This document shows, piece after piece, positions 18,701-26,743 of a stretch of 64,000 nucleotides of DNA. Origin of the DNA: Lachnospiraceae bacterium UBA7196 (GTDB taxonomy: Bacteria > Bacillota > Clostridia > Lachnospirales > Lachnospiraceae). The translations under genes were made by a program, and so were the position numbers. Location of the stretch: positions 144,972 through 208,971 of the forward strand of contig DKUU01000039.1 of the NCBI GenBank assembly GCA_002490835.1, read 5' to 3'. Numbering within the stretch: position 1 is the stretch's first letter; each line of letters begins with the position of its first letter. The notes below the pieces were generated by a model. The model was given only the letters and a program-made list of their open reading frames with translations. It was not told where the DNA came from and made no database searches.

Positions 18701-21700
18701 CGCTCTTGGTAATGGTCGTATCCCCCGCCGTCAGCAGGAAGGTATAATAACCGTTCTCCTGCACCGTAACGCTTGCCGCACTGGTGCCTACATTCTGCCA
18801 AGCAGAACCCTGCAGCCCCGCATTGCGGTATTTTAAGGAATCTGCATCTTTTTGCTGTATGGAAATTGTCCGCTGCGTCGCCCATTGACTGTTATCGACC
18901 GATACGGTCAATTCCGGTGTGGTACTGCCCGCTGCAGGGCTGCTCTTGGTGCCAAAATCCAGCATCGCAGATTTATAGGTGGTTTCTCCCGTGGTGCCGT
19001 AGGTGCCTGTCACATGGAGATACCACTTGCCGTTGCTGCTGCCGCTGCCCGCTTCTTTACGGATTGAACAGGAAAGCCCGTCCGCGGACTTCGCAGTCTG
19101 CAGTTCCTCCGCCGTCATGTCTACCCAGCCGTTTACAGGCATAGCGGCGGTATCCGACCAAGCATACCGCATGGAAGTCGTCTTATTCTGATCCGGGGTG
19201 ACGGTAACCTTGGCCGTCCCTACGCCGTTTGCGATTCCCGCGGATGTCACATTAAACGCGGGCACAGACGTGTCTACCTGCGCTCCCGTACTTCCCGTTC
19301 CACTGGCAGTCGACGTTTTCGTATCTCCATTGCACATATCCTTAATGTATTCCGAATTGGCAATACTTTGTACCTGCAGGCTACCGGACGCATCCCCTTT
19401 AACCGTACCGGTAAAGTACAGCACATTGGTGTCCGCGCCGCCTACGTATGTCGCCAGACCCCAATTGGTATTGACCGAAACTCTGCCAATATTGGTACTG
19501 TTTGCACTATCTACAATTTCATCAAAAATCAGAGATACTACAAATGTGTCTCCCGCTTTGTAAAGTCCGCCCGCCATGGGAGCTACTGCTACAAGCTGAG
19601 GTTCCTGATCGTCTAAGGGTTTGGTGTATTTTCGGGTGTTCTCGTAACCCCAGTCGTCATCTCCATTTCCGTCCGCATCAAATCCGACTTCCACGGTCTG
19701 CACGGCCATCGGTACGGACAGATAATCCTCTCCTGCAATAAAAGGCATTTGTTCCGATGATTGTTTCATACTCCAATTCGTCGCAACATCGCTATTATTA
19801 TCCCAACCTGCGGGAGTGGGTTTTGAACTTGGCAGATGGGCATTTCTACGCCACGTCTCCGCTTTCTTACCCGGCTTTATTTCAAAATGCCATTGGGCTA
19901 TATATCCCTGCGGCTTAGCCATAAAGCGTATACTCTGATTACCGTCATCATACTCTATTACGTCAGACATCAGATACAGTGCCTGCGCGTTCGCCGTTTT
20001 GCTGATGTAATCATTCACTCTGGCATTTCCATAATCCGGACTCATGGACATACTAAACATGTATGTAGTAAACGCAGCCTCAGTCTCATAGTCATCTGTT
20101 ACCCTGCCGCTCCACCCGCCATTATATTCCTTATAATTATTATAAATATTCCTGTCCACCTTATAATCCGCACCTGCCGTCATCGTCCTGCTCGCGCTGG
20201 TCGTGCTTCCCAGCATCCCGCCGCCCGTAACGCGGTAAATCTGCACGGAATAGGTGCGGTCGGCATTGGTATAGGCCGTCGCGGGCTTATCGCTGTATGC
20301 CCTATTCGCTCCCTCTCCCGCTTCCGTAACGGTAATCGTCTTGAAAGTCTCTCCCGCCGCAAAAGTCAATGTCGATGCCTGATGGCTAAAGTGGGTGCCG
20401 CCCACCGCCGAACCGTTGACCGTGCGGAAATAAACCTGCTGCTCGCCCTCGCTGCCGCCTGTTCTCGTCACCGTAAAGGTATTATTTCCATTGTTCGCTA
20501 TCGTAAAGGTTCCGTAAGCCGGCAACTCGAGACCGATGGTGATCTGGTCACTGTAATAAGTAATCTTGTCCGCTCCCGTGCCCGTTACCGCATAAGCTCT
20601 CGCATAGTAGGTAACGCCCTTTTGCAGATTCTGCGCCGTCACCCCGACCCTGCCGTTGGAATCTGTGACAGGCTGCGCGGTTTTGGCCTTGCCGTTATAA
20701 AGCGTCAGACTGGGGTTGGTCATGATCCCCCAGACAAAGCCCGTCTCGGTAATGGTCTCGGTTCCCGCCTCTTTTAAGACCGCGGTCAGCGCTTTTGTAT
20801 CCGCGTCAAAGGCAGGAGCCGCAAACTCTAAGGGCTTCGCCGCCACAGTAACGACAGCTATGGCTGTTCCAACATTTCCCGCTTTGTCCGTCACTTTCAC
20901 AGTAATATTTTTAACGCCCGGTCTCGCCGCATAATCGCTTCCTTCGATCACGGTCCTGCATTCACTTACCGGCTCATTGTCCGTAATGGTAAGCCGGCTT
21001 TTGATCTCCTCCCGGATATCCGCATCGGATGTCTTCACCATCACCTGAAAAGGTTTAACGGAAACCACCGGCTTCTGAATATCCCTCCATGCCGCATACA
21101 AATTAACACTCCGGCTGACTGCCGTCAATTTCGCGCCCGGCTGATGGATGGTTGATGCATTTGCGCTGTTATACCTCCATCCCTCAAACTGATACCCGCT
21201 TCTGGCAGGCTTTTGAGTGCTAAGCGTCACATTGTCATTCGGCCACAGCCCCTGCATCTCAGGAACGCCTGTCACGCCGGTGTCGTTTCCCTGATAGCGC
21301 ACGCCGATGGGTCCCTGAAATCTGGTTATAATCTCGTTGCCCTCGCTGTCTTTTACCGTAATGGTAACCACACCGGTAGACTGATCCGCAGACACTCTGT
21401 AGCTTGAGGACGACACCGTGGTCACCTCATCTTTTATCGTCAGGGTGACAGTATAATCCCACGAAAAATTTGAACCCTGTCTGGCAATATTTTTTAAAAA
21501 CGCATCCACATGCGTATAGTTAAGTTCTTTCTGCTTATAGGTGTAAGCATAGAGCGGCCCACAGTTCTGCGCTCCGGAATAGCCGCAGAAATATCGGTAT
21601 TCCTGCGGCGTCCCGCTATTAGACCCGACCTTGAATATACCTCCCTTCTTACAGGCGTCAAAATCCTCGCCCGGCGTGATTACATTGACATAGGCTGAGT

Positions 21701-23717
21701 GCGTAAACTGCATATCCGCATAGCAGTCATTTCCTGCATATTTTACAGAACTGTTTTCATCCGATGTCACCTCAAGCACCGCGCCGGAGCCCAGACTCGC
21801 CACGGCATCCTCATAGTCGTACAGATCGTCCAAAAACGCGTATGTCGCGCCCGGAACAAACTGTTTTGTCTCGTCAAAAGCGGTATAGTAAAAGCCGCTT
21901 CCCTCGCCGTCCAGTTTCCGCAGCGGAATCGATCCCGCCGTCAGATCGGAACCGAAGGCCCGTGCCGCTGCCCTCATTCTCATGGGTGCGGCGGCGGCCG
22001 GCTCCGCACCGATGATCTCATACATGACGGGACCGTACTTTTCCTGCTGTCCCGCCTCATGGAATCCCTCGCGTATATCCGTCAGAATAGCGTTCAGTCT
22101 CTCATCTTCCGCGTCTTCTTCCGTCATTGCGGCCGTCACATCCTCATAGGCCGCCATCATGCCCAGGCGGGTCTCTTTCTCCATAGAAAGCGCCGCCTGA
22201 TACAACCCCTCTTCTTCTCCCGCAAAATAATCTGCCAAAAGCTGTTTCAGCAGTTTCCACGCAGGCGAAATATCATTCTCCACCGTCACCGTGATCTGCG
22301 GCAGGCTCACGCCCTCCGCCAGAACATAGCCGTCCGGCAGAACCGCGGTAAAGAGATAAGTTCCTTCCGTATTGCCGTCATACGCGGGTGAGGACTGCCA
22401 TGTAATGCCCTCTATGATAATCTCTACCGGCTCAGCTTTGTCCGCGTCCCCGCTATCTTCCGGCATCTCTTCTTTCTTATCCCCGTCATCTTCCGATGCC
22501 GTTTCCTCCGTATCTTCGCCTTCTGTCAGAGTCTGTACCGGCAATTCCTCCTGCACGTTTTCCGAAAAATATACGGGCAGCACAAATGCAGCGGTATGTA
22601 CCCGCCACCCCGCCGTCGTATTATCTGCAATATCGTCTGCCGCGCTGCTGTCTGTGCTCTCTCCATTGCCTCCGGCACTGTCACTTGACGCGCCTGCCGT
22701 TTCACTTACGCTGCCCGCTTCACCTGATCCTGCATCTATGCTTCCACCGCTGCCCGTTTCACCAGATCCTGCGTCGCCGCTTCCACCGCTACCTGTTCCG
22801 TCTCCCGATCCTGTGTCCGCATTTCCGCCATCACCGCCGTTTTCGTCTCCTGACCCCGCATCTGCGTTTCCGCCATCGCCGCCGTTTTCGTCTCCTGACC
22901 CCGCATCACCGTTTCCGCTGTCGCCGCTGTTTCCGTCTCCCGATCCTGCATCACCGTTTCCGCTGTCGCCGCCTTCTCCGTCTCCTGACCCCGCATCACC
23001 GCTTCCGCTGTCGCCGCTGTTTCCGTCTCCTGACCCTGCATCACCGCTTCCGCTGTCGCCGCTGTTTCCGTCTCCTGACCCTGTGTCGCCGCTTCCTTCT
23101 CCTGTGCCATCGTCGCCGCTATTGCCGCCTTCTCCGCTTCCGTCTCCCGGCTCTGTTCCTCCGTTTTCACCGTCTCCTTCACCCGACTCCCCGTCGCCAT
23201 CGTTGCCGGATACTGTGCCTTCATCGCCATCTCCACCGTCGCCTTCGTCATTGTCTTCGTTGCCTGATACCGTGTCCTCATCCTCCGTATCATCTGCATT
23301 CTCTCCCGAATCATCCTGATTCTGCATGACATAAGCCTTCAAAGTATCTGGCAGATACAGTTCATCAACATTCGTTCCCAGAGGCACGCACTGATCCTCC
23401 ACCTCCGTCGAAAGATCAGCAAATCCTGTGACAGTATACGTTTCTTCCTGCCTGTCCCCTTCCATTGTTTGAACCGCCAATACCGTCAGATCCATACCGC
23501 CGAAAAAAACGGCAAAGGAAAGAAGCACCGCCATCGCTCTGGCAAGCTTTTCATGGACATGCACCTGAATCAGCGTATGTAAAAAAACATTATATACAAA
23601 AATAAAAATTACCGTTGTTACAAAAACAGGATATTTTATAATCGGGTGTGCCACACCAAACCGCATCATTGCCCGTATCGTATCTTTTTTCGCTTTGCGT
23701 AATGTTTCCAACGTCAT
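12729..23717 (-). CDS. Giant (3662-residue) membrane-anchored multi-Ig surface protein
   Basis: N-terminus: hydrophobic segments at about 31-51 and 61-83, the second resembling a signal peptide (ends VLAVQ). A Gly/Ser/Asp-rich low-complexity region (about 133-363) holds six 15-residue tandem repeats. Next come InlB/Flg_new-type repeats (GWRYN near 855, GWYTDE near 2235, GWYL near 2305, GWYRE near 3105), a Calx-beta-like domain (about 1066-1135), and many bacterial Ig-like modules opened by DTTAP/DTTKP/DTTEP motifs. A Pro/Asp/Thr/Lys linker of PDDGTK hexads (about 3305-3388) leads to a final folded domain, a CGLCHIC motif (3616-3622), one membrane helix (about 3628-3649) and a basic tail. No LPXTG is present. 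Likely an adhesin or surface sensor. The ATG has GGGAGG 11 nt upstream. It is coupled to a histidine kinase downstream and divergent from a LytTR regulator. Confidence 0.9.
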   Translation of the reverse strand: MTLETLRKAKKDTIRAMMRFGVAHPIIKYPVFVTTVIFIFVYNVFLHTLIQVHVHEKLARAMAVLLSFAVFFGGMDLTVLAVQTMEGDRQEETYTVTGFADLSTEVEDQCVPLGTNVDELYLPDTLKAYVMQNQDDSGENADDTEDEDTVSGNEDNDEGDGGDGDEGTVSGNDGDGESGEGDGENGGTEPGDGSGEGGNSGDDGTGEGSGDTGSGDGNSGDSGSGDAGSGDGNSGDSGSGDAGSGDGEGGDSGNGDAGSGDGNSGDSGNGDAGSGDENGGDGGNADAGSGDENGGDGGNADTGSGDGTGSGGSGDAGSGETGSGGSIDAGSGEAGSVSETAGASSDSAGGNGESTDSSAADDIADNTTAGWRVHTAAFVLPVYFSENVQEELPVQTLTEGEDTEETASEDDGDKKEEMPEDSGDADKAEPVEIIIEGITWQSSPAYDGNTEGTYLFTAVLPDGYVLAEGVSLPQITVTVENDISPAWKLLKQLLADYFAGEEEGLYQAALSMEKETRLGMMAAYEDVTAAMTEEDAEDERLNAILTDIREGFHEAGQQEKYGPVMYEIIGAEPAAAAPMRMRAAARAFGSDLTAGSIPLRKLDGEGSGFYYTAFDETKQFVPGATYAFLDDLYDYEDAVASLGSGAVLEVTSDENSSVKYAGNDCYADMQFTHSAYVNVITPGEDFDACKKGGIFKVGSNSGTPQEYRYFCGYSGAQNCGPLYAYTYKQKELNYTHVDAFLKNIARQGSNFSWDYTVTLTIKDEVTTVSSSSYRVSADQSTGVVTITVKDSEGNEIITRFQGPIGVRYQGNDTGVTGVPEMQGLWPNDNVTLSTQKPARSGYQFEGWRYNSANASTIHQPGAKLTAVSRSVNLYAAWRDIQKPVVSVKPFQVMVKTSDADIREEIKSRLTITDNEPVSECRTVIEGSDYAARPGVKNITVKVTDKAGNVGTAIAVVTVAAKPLEFAAPAFDADTKALTAVLKEAGTETITETGFVWGIMTNPSLTLYNGKAKTAQPVTDSNGRVGVTAQNLQKGVTYYARAYAVTGTGADKITYYSDQITIGLELPAYGTFTIANNGNNTFTVTRTGGSEGEQQVYFRTVNGSAVGGTHFSHQASTLTFAAGETFKTITVTEAGEGANRAYSDKPATAYTNADRTYSVQIYRVTGGGMLGSTTSASRTMTAGADYKVDRNIYNNYKEYNGGWSGRVTDDYETEAAFTTYMFSMSMSPDYGNARVNDYISKTANAQALYLMSDVIEYDDGNQSIRFMAKPQGYIAQWHFEIKPGKKAETWRRNAHLPSSKPTPAGWDNNSDVATNWSMKQSSEQMPFIAGEDYLSVPMAVQTVEVGFDADGNGDDDWGYENTRKYTKPLDDQEPQLVAVAPMAGGLYKAGDTFVVSLIFDEIVDSANSTNIGRVSVNTNWGLATYVGGADTNVLYFTGTVKGDASGSLQVQSIANSEYIKDMCNGDTKTSTASGTGSTGAQVDTSVPAFNVTSAGIANGVGTAKVTVTPDQNKTTSMRYAWSDTAAMPVNGWVDMTAEELQTAKSADGLSCSIRKEAGSGSSNGKWYLHVTGTYGTTGETTYKSAMLDFGTKSSPAAGSTTPELTVSVDNSQWATQRTISIQQKDADSLKYRNAGLQGSAWQNVGTSAASVTVQENGYYTFLLTAGDTTITKSVTVEKIDRVDPTASVGLPTEAGTVESPKQGIYTKLTLPVTYGDEHSGVKKVEYAWTNSSSAPVSWNTLSGVSTGGGSKNITYTSNETTPTMKYLHIRVTDQLSHIREVTSAAYQMISQETVDNHTPKITLTGAPTKWTNDTATLQWSLTNYAGKNYEVILPDGRKAKSSASSGQIWARSNGTYTVKVRDLDYGGENTAEVKVTKIDTTAPAVTPSAVSENWGKSGQTVTFSASDSQSGVGKKYYKIVDTKDSIPTGGLTQLTSDSVSVTRDGVWYVYYKYYDQAGDDSIGREANKTEGFIGPIRIDGTSPTAAVSMGGDKNEQTGWYTAAVPATLTFTDPQSAVSGSGAPGGVSSVKYRWVNTKIKPTVGLTSLTASQIQTGSHVDTQAGDGIWYLYYQVTDAAGNMTDGFSGEIRLDTTEPGLTVTGPNAGAEKRTGFTLSAQTGSFGVSGGALSVKKDGQETALQSSTSSGVLSADHTVTETGTYHFYSRTNADKADDAAAVQTRYVRQATFDSRGGSAVEPQLVWTSHADADANTSGTVECKVQKPADPEKRGLVFGGWYTDEKCKNAFDFDSQIYEDTTLYAKWTADSYEVTYHLTNPDGSDYEAEEAYQTYTFGEGLTLPVPELEGYRFSGWYLTADHSGEAQEQISGDETGSRTYYACYVDITAPRITAELSAQSRESGWYTERPDINLTYSDNQGVKRLFVSVDGGEWQELNGFPKGDVVKDDAEYTWAYTALLQGDHTYAFQAVDGVGLSTKTPPVRVKLDTIKPVTGELTYENRTTTLWQWIIGKKSMVIHVPVTDAGSDENAGSGVEKIGYTMTPISADGTPDESRAKTKTAAIKDGVAKITFDEDFRGDIAVTCTDEAGNDADTVTVSMSGESGVVVEDNPPVIGFRTPAANENSWYKETFDVNVAVTDDGQEVTSVTSGGIARIDWKEGENGAEQTMEGLPGDAPVYRKEFSIPVTGDGTHTYYVKAVDNAGNAGGWESVTVKLDTTKPVIGEITYNEGYVNLWHWLIRKDSLIVSIPVTEEMSGLDKVTYTLTPGSMQDAEPVTKEAKIEKTETDTGTQYTAVIVIDPDYKGVIGDILATDIAGNVSEERTAYANGIGVIVEEQRPLITVTADRLPEDEQAGTKPEGEALSAEYYQTAPELLVKVQDGSASASGIKEVKWRIGSGSENTEDGGFADTLKTEYGFRIALGSYTGTAEVEIFAVDNAGNSESKGLAVKIKGKEQTPEAEPDYPAERLTGLKPGEAYLVCLPGGKKVSRRADENGEISIDNGWFGKELSLIKKGDGKNTKDSDPQSIALAARPAAPALEKSDETIKGKKDGQVTGVTDTMEVSRDGKKTWEKAAGTVTDAAAGKFWARVAATQTVPRGEEASVTIKEGRTLTVTFAAQGGSKVKPVKGLSWKEAVKKPAEPKKEGDNGFGGWYREAAGETKWHFAGEPEADLMTDDVTLFAKWLPKTAVPMTVGISYRDETLTKLEPGVVYLIDGMEVTASAEGTVPIDESWFGKKIDIVRRGDGVNTGDSDALKLAVPDRPAGPAKVQPKAESAEGANDGRLAKTDTTMQYRRKGSMEWITVTGEEITDLEPGEYELRYVSTDTAFASKIVVKTVKKYSPPKKGGGGDNGGTDPDDGTKPDDGTKPDDGTAPDDGTKPEDSTKPDDSTKPDDGTKPDDDTKPDHGTKPGDDTKPDHGTKPDGGTKPEDGTTPGIGTAPGHIVEDGRIVVEDFADSASDSTEQSADGNGSLESDHPYAVGKIVETLTIPVNQGAVIVTVNNMDETLCTAQAADAVAVANAVLSQEHISRVSEGETIEIRIDVERIDDRVSSQDKELIGQGIEKAQEEVPGLTVGMYVDISMFLRRGEGEWSAVHETNEPVEIVIDIPEELKELTADFYIMRAHGGECTLLPDLDDVAETITIETERFSTYAIAYRLTDAKAWTCGLCHICPTFLGICYFIWLIVIAASAVFVVILIMQRRKKNKDGRSGA
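13560..13803 (-). repeat. Hexapeptide PDDGTK repeat tract in the giant gene
   Basis: About 13 imperfect 18-bp units encode P-[DE]-[DHG]-[GSD]-T-K. This is a charged, proline-rich spacer typical of wall-spanning stalks, placed just before the C-terminal domain and membrane helix. Unit number may vary between strains. Confidence 0.85.
22818..23087 (-). repeat. Six 45-bp tandem repeats in the giant gene
   Basis: Six consecutive 15-residue units of the form D-[AT]-G-S-G-D-x-x-x-G-D-x-G-x-[GA] (residues 211-300), with a degenerate seventh. They sit in a longer Gly/Ser/Asp/Glu-rich stretch. The close identity at DNA level makes length variation by slippage or recombination likely. Confidence 0.85.
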
Positions 23718-23800
23718 CTAAAATCAGCCTCCCTTTCTGTGCATCCGAAACATTCTCTTTCGCGTAATTGCCAGATTTTTTGTGACCATATTTTACAACA

Positions 23801-23810
23801 CCCCCCCCCC
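23801..23810. repeat. C10/G10 homopolymer between the divergent giant gene and LytTR regulator
   Basis: Ten C residues on the plus strand (G10 in the giant gene's sense). The tract lies 84 bp upstream of the giant gene's ATG and directly upstream of a possible minus-strand -10 (TAAAAT at 23790-23795). It would then fall in the promoter spacer. Such tracts are prone to length change. Confidence 0.75.
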
Positions 23811-23892
23811 ATAAAAAAATAAGGATGCCGAAAATGACATCTTTTTTGACGAAATTGGAACGTGCCTATCCCACGGTTCCTCTGGTAAAATA

Positions 23893-23922
23893 TTTACAAA
23901 TCTGTTTCCTACATGCTATGGT
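23893..23922 (+). promoter_or_regulatory. Promoter of the LytTR response regulator
   Basis: -35 TTTACA (23893-23898), 18-bp spacer, extended -10 TGCTATGGT (hexamer 23917-23922). This gives a leader of about 78 nt before the ATG at 24007 with ribosome site AAGGAGA. Confidence 0.5.
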
Positions 23923-24006
23923 AAAGAAAATCTATTTGGGGATTTATGCCATAACACAACGCAGAAATGGAGAAACTATACAGAAGAAAAAACAAGGAGA
24001 ACCGAT

Positions 24007-24711
24007 ATGATCCGCATTGCAGTCTGCGAAGACAACAAAAGAGATTTAACACATCTGCATCAGATACTCGGCCAAATAGAAATCCCTTGCGATATCACGG
24101 AATATGAAACTGCAGAATCCATGCTCAATGATTTGGAAATGTGCGGCAAAAGTTTTGATCTGTTTTTGCTGGATATATATCTGCCCGGATTAAGCGGTGT
24201 AGAAGCCGCCCAACGTATCCGCGCAAAGAGCAAATCCGCGCTTCTGGTTTTTTTGAGCACCAGCGAAGATTTTTACAGGGAAGCTTTTGACCTCTATGCC
24301 TTCCAGTATCTGATCAAACCCGTCCAAAAAGATTCGTTATCCGAAGTACTGCAGAAAGCAGCCGACATCATTAACAGACCGGAAGAAACACTGCGAATCA
24401 GCTTTAACGGACAAGACACCATACTCCGTCAATCGGATATCACCTATGTGTCCAGCTCCAACCACATCCTGCTCTTTCATATGCAGGACGGAACAGAACA
24501 CACATCCTACGGTAAACTCGACGAGCTGCAGCCGCAGCTGGCAGCCAATTTTTTTGTACGCTGCCACAAAAGTTTTATTGTCAATATCCGGTATGTCACC
24601 AAACTGACAAAAAATGGATTTTATATAGAAGATACGCTGATTCCCATTTCACGCAACTATGCTGCCGGTGCCAAGGAAGGTTACAAGAAGCTTTTATTTG
24701 ATATTTTTTAG
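24007..24711 (+). CDS. LytTR-family response regulator
   Basis: Protein of 234 residues. Receiver domain at 1 to about 120 with acidic pocket ED at 8-9, phospho-acceptor Asp56 (FLLDIYLPGLSG) and the conserved Lys in YLIKP. The C-terminal LytTR DNA-binding domain (about 135-234) includes ITYVSSSNHILLFHM, the FVRCHKSFIVN element and the ISRNYA element. Such regulators bind paired direct repeats upstream of their targets. The natural partner is the GHKL kinase at 11392-12717, split from it by the giant gene, which is the likely target. Its last 4 bases overlap the end of the convergent kinase gene. Confidence 0.92.
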   Translation: MIRIAVCEDNKRDLTHLHQILGQIEIPCDITEYETAESMLNDLEMCGKSFDLFLLDIYLPGLSGVEAAQRIRAKSKSALLVFLSTSEDFYREAFDLYAFQYLIKPVQKDSLSEVLQKAADIINRPEETLRISFNGQDTILRQSDITYVSSSNHILLFHMQDGTEHTSYGKLDELQPQLAANFFVRCHKSFIVNIRYVTKLTKNGFYIEDTLIPISRNYAAGAKEGYKKLLFDIF

Positions 24712-26705
24712 TTTTGGGTATGAATCAGCGGCAGACTGATCGTAAACGTGCTTCCCTCTCCCACCACGGACTGCGCCCCGATCCGTCCTCCGTGCTCCAA
24801 AACAATATCGCGGGTGATCGCAAGTCCTAATCCCTGTCCTCCCCTGTCGCCTCTGGTCGTAAAGGAACGGCGGAAAATATAGGGCAGGTCTTCTTTAGAA
24901 ATACCGCAGCCCGTATCGGCAACAACGATATAGGCAAAGTCTTTGTCCGCATGCAGGGAAAGCGTGATCTCCCCGTCTGCGGGCGTAAAATCAGCGGCAT
25001 TATACAGCAGATTTTCCAACGCGCGAAACAGCTGTTCCCTGTTTGCCATCACATGACAGGGATGCGGTGTGACCTCCTCCGTAAAGGTGGTCCCGTTCAG
25101 CTCAATGATCGGGCGGCAGCTGCGGCAAAAATCAGTCATGAACAGATTCAATAACATATCTTCCCTCTGGGGCGGAGCGCTGGAACGGCCGGCGATTTCC
25201 TGAATAGATTTCAACCTCTCCGACAAAATTCCGCATTGCTCCTCGATCTGCAGCATTCTCCTGCGGGTATCCTGATCCAGCATAATGTCGTTTAAACGGA
25301 TAATCTGCGCCATATTAGAGAGAGAAGTCAAAGGAGATTTCATGTCATGTCCCAGCTCCGAGATTAACTGCCCTCTCTCCATGAGAAGCTCCTGTAAATG
25401 CTCCGTTTTCTCGCGCACTTCTTCCTGTAGATGATGCTGCAGCCTTGTGTTCTCGGCCGCTATCGCATAACTTCTTCTAACCATCAGTACCGCAAAGGCG
25501 ATGACCATACAGAAGGCGCCGTATTCCTCCGGCCAGACTCCTGCCAAAGGTTCATACTGCCCAATAGAAAAGACGCCGTAAAACAAACAGATACCATTTG
25601 CGCAGGCAGCCGCCAGAATCGTACCGCTATGAGAGATACCCATCAGACAGCCATAAACTGTCAGACCGATGAGCAGGCCTGCCGCAATGATCTTATACCA
25701 TGAAAGAAAGACGCCATAGGCCGGAACAAGACCGGGCAGGGGAGAAAATACGAATAGCGGAAGCAGTCCGCCCATCAAACAGACCACCAGCGAAATGATG
25801 CGCAGTACAACCTGCAGACGTTTCAAACGCTCCGACAAAACCAGTAAGAATACAATCCGCAGGGTAATATATATCCCGGCCAACGCAGCCATATCTTCTA
25901 TCGCATAGAGAATACGCACGGAAGGAATGCCAAACAGCCGAAAGAAGGGATAACAGACCCGCAGGGCAAAGAATAAGCTGAGCATGCCAAAGTAAAAGGT
26001 AATCCTATCCGCGGCGGATTTCCCACATCTCCAATAAGCCATGCAGAACAATGCCAGCGTAAATGCCACAGCGCAAAGCGCCCCGTAGAGCAGCAGGCGC
26101 ATGGCCGTCAAATGATTGACGCTGTCGGTGTCGCCGATCACCGGCACATACCAGATTCCCCCGTAATAGTGAGAATAATTGGCCGTCTGAACGATCAGTT
26201 CCGTTTCTCCCCTGAGCGAAAAGGAATAAAAAGAATCCCGAACCAGAGGTGTATAGTTTTCAAGAGAAACATCGCCCGTTCCTCCCAGATATTCGCCGTT
26301 TGCATAGACACGCGAAGCGCAGGGAAGCTCCGGCAGACAGAGCGTGAAAACGCCTTCTCCTCTCAGGCGCAGCCGCCATGTAGCAGTCCCGTAAGGGTTT
26401 CCGTCCTCATGAAACGGGGACAGGTTCGGATATTCTCCGGCCCATGTCTCATAACCGGCGTCTGTTCCCCCTGCAAAATCGGCAGGAAAAAGCAGGACAT
26501 CGGGATAGATCGTCCAGCCATCCGCCAGCGCATAACAGCCTTTCCCCCGGATATCCACAAATTGGTCTTGTGCAAGCGGCGCTTTTGCTATATATTTGTT
26601 ATCATAACGGGTAACAAAAGACAGACCCGCCATAGTCAGAATGACGGCGCTCACAAGAATCAGCGCGGTCTGCAGCATATAATTTTTGTTAAATTTTTGT
26701 TTCAT
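24708..26705 (-). CDS. Sensor histidine kinase with 7TMR-DISM-like sensor
   Basis: Protein of 665 residues. An N-terminal helix (about 13-33) is followed by an extracytoplasmic beta-rich domain (about 45-205: TATWRLRLRG, CASRVYANGEYLGG), like the 7TMR-DISM extracellular fold thought to bind carbohydrate-like ligands. Seven membrane helices follow (about 210-410), then a coiled coil, a HisKA domain with His453 (ELGHDMKSPLTSL) and a HATPase domain (DTGCGISKEDLPYIF, GQGLGLAI). The matching OmpR-type regulator is probably the one at 28498-29196. Its ATG (ribosome site AAGGTGG) is only 38 bp from the divergent ATG of the VSENT-repeat surface protein. Confidence 0.9.
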   Translation of the reverse strand: MKQKFNKNYMLQTALILVSAVILTMAGLSFVTRYDNKYIAKAPLAQDQFVDIRGKGCYALADGWTIYPDVLLFPADFAGGTDAGYETWAGEYPNLSPFHEDGNPYGTATWRLRLRGEGVFTLCLPELPCASRVYANGEYLGGTGDVSLENYTPLVRDSFYSFSLRGETELIVQTANYSHYYGGIWYVPVIGDTDSVNHLTAMRLLLYGALCAVAFTLALFCMAYWRCGKSAADRITFYFGMLSLFFALRVCYPFFRLFGIPSVRILYAIEDMAALAGIYITLRIVFLLVLSERLKRLQVVLRIISLVVCLMGGLLPLFVFSPLPGLVPAYGVFLSWYKIIAAGLLIGLTVYGCLMGISHSGTILAAACANGICLFYGVFSIGQYEPLAGVWPEEYGAFCMVIAFAVLMVRRSYAIAAENTRLQHHLQEEVREKTEHLQELLMERGQLISELGHDMKSPLTSLSNMAQIIRLNDIMLDQDTRRRMLQIEEQCGILSERLKSIQEIAGRSSAPPQREDMLLNLFMTDFCRSCRPIIELNGTTFTEEVTPHPCHVMANREQLFRALENLLYNAADFTPADGEITLSLHADKDFAYIVVADTGCGISKEDLPYIFRRSFTTRGDRGGQGLGLAITRDIVLEHGGRIGAQSVVGEGSTFTISLPLIHTQN

Positions 26706-26743
26706 TTTAATGATCCACCTTAATTTCTAAAAGGAACAGACAA

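Noticed and set aside
22818..23087. Possible CRISPR array
   Set aside because: The units are contiguous without unique spacers and keep one reading frame inside a protein; no cas gene is near.
22372..23319. Ser/Pro-rich open frame antisense to the Gly/Ser/Asp repeats
   Set aside because: It is the complement of a stop-free low-complexity repeat and has no independent coding signals.
23825..24010. 61-codon frame before the LytTR regulator
   Set aside because: Covers the regulator's promoter and ribosome site, with no family or convincing ribosome site of its own.
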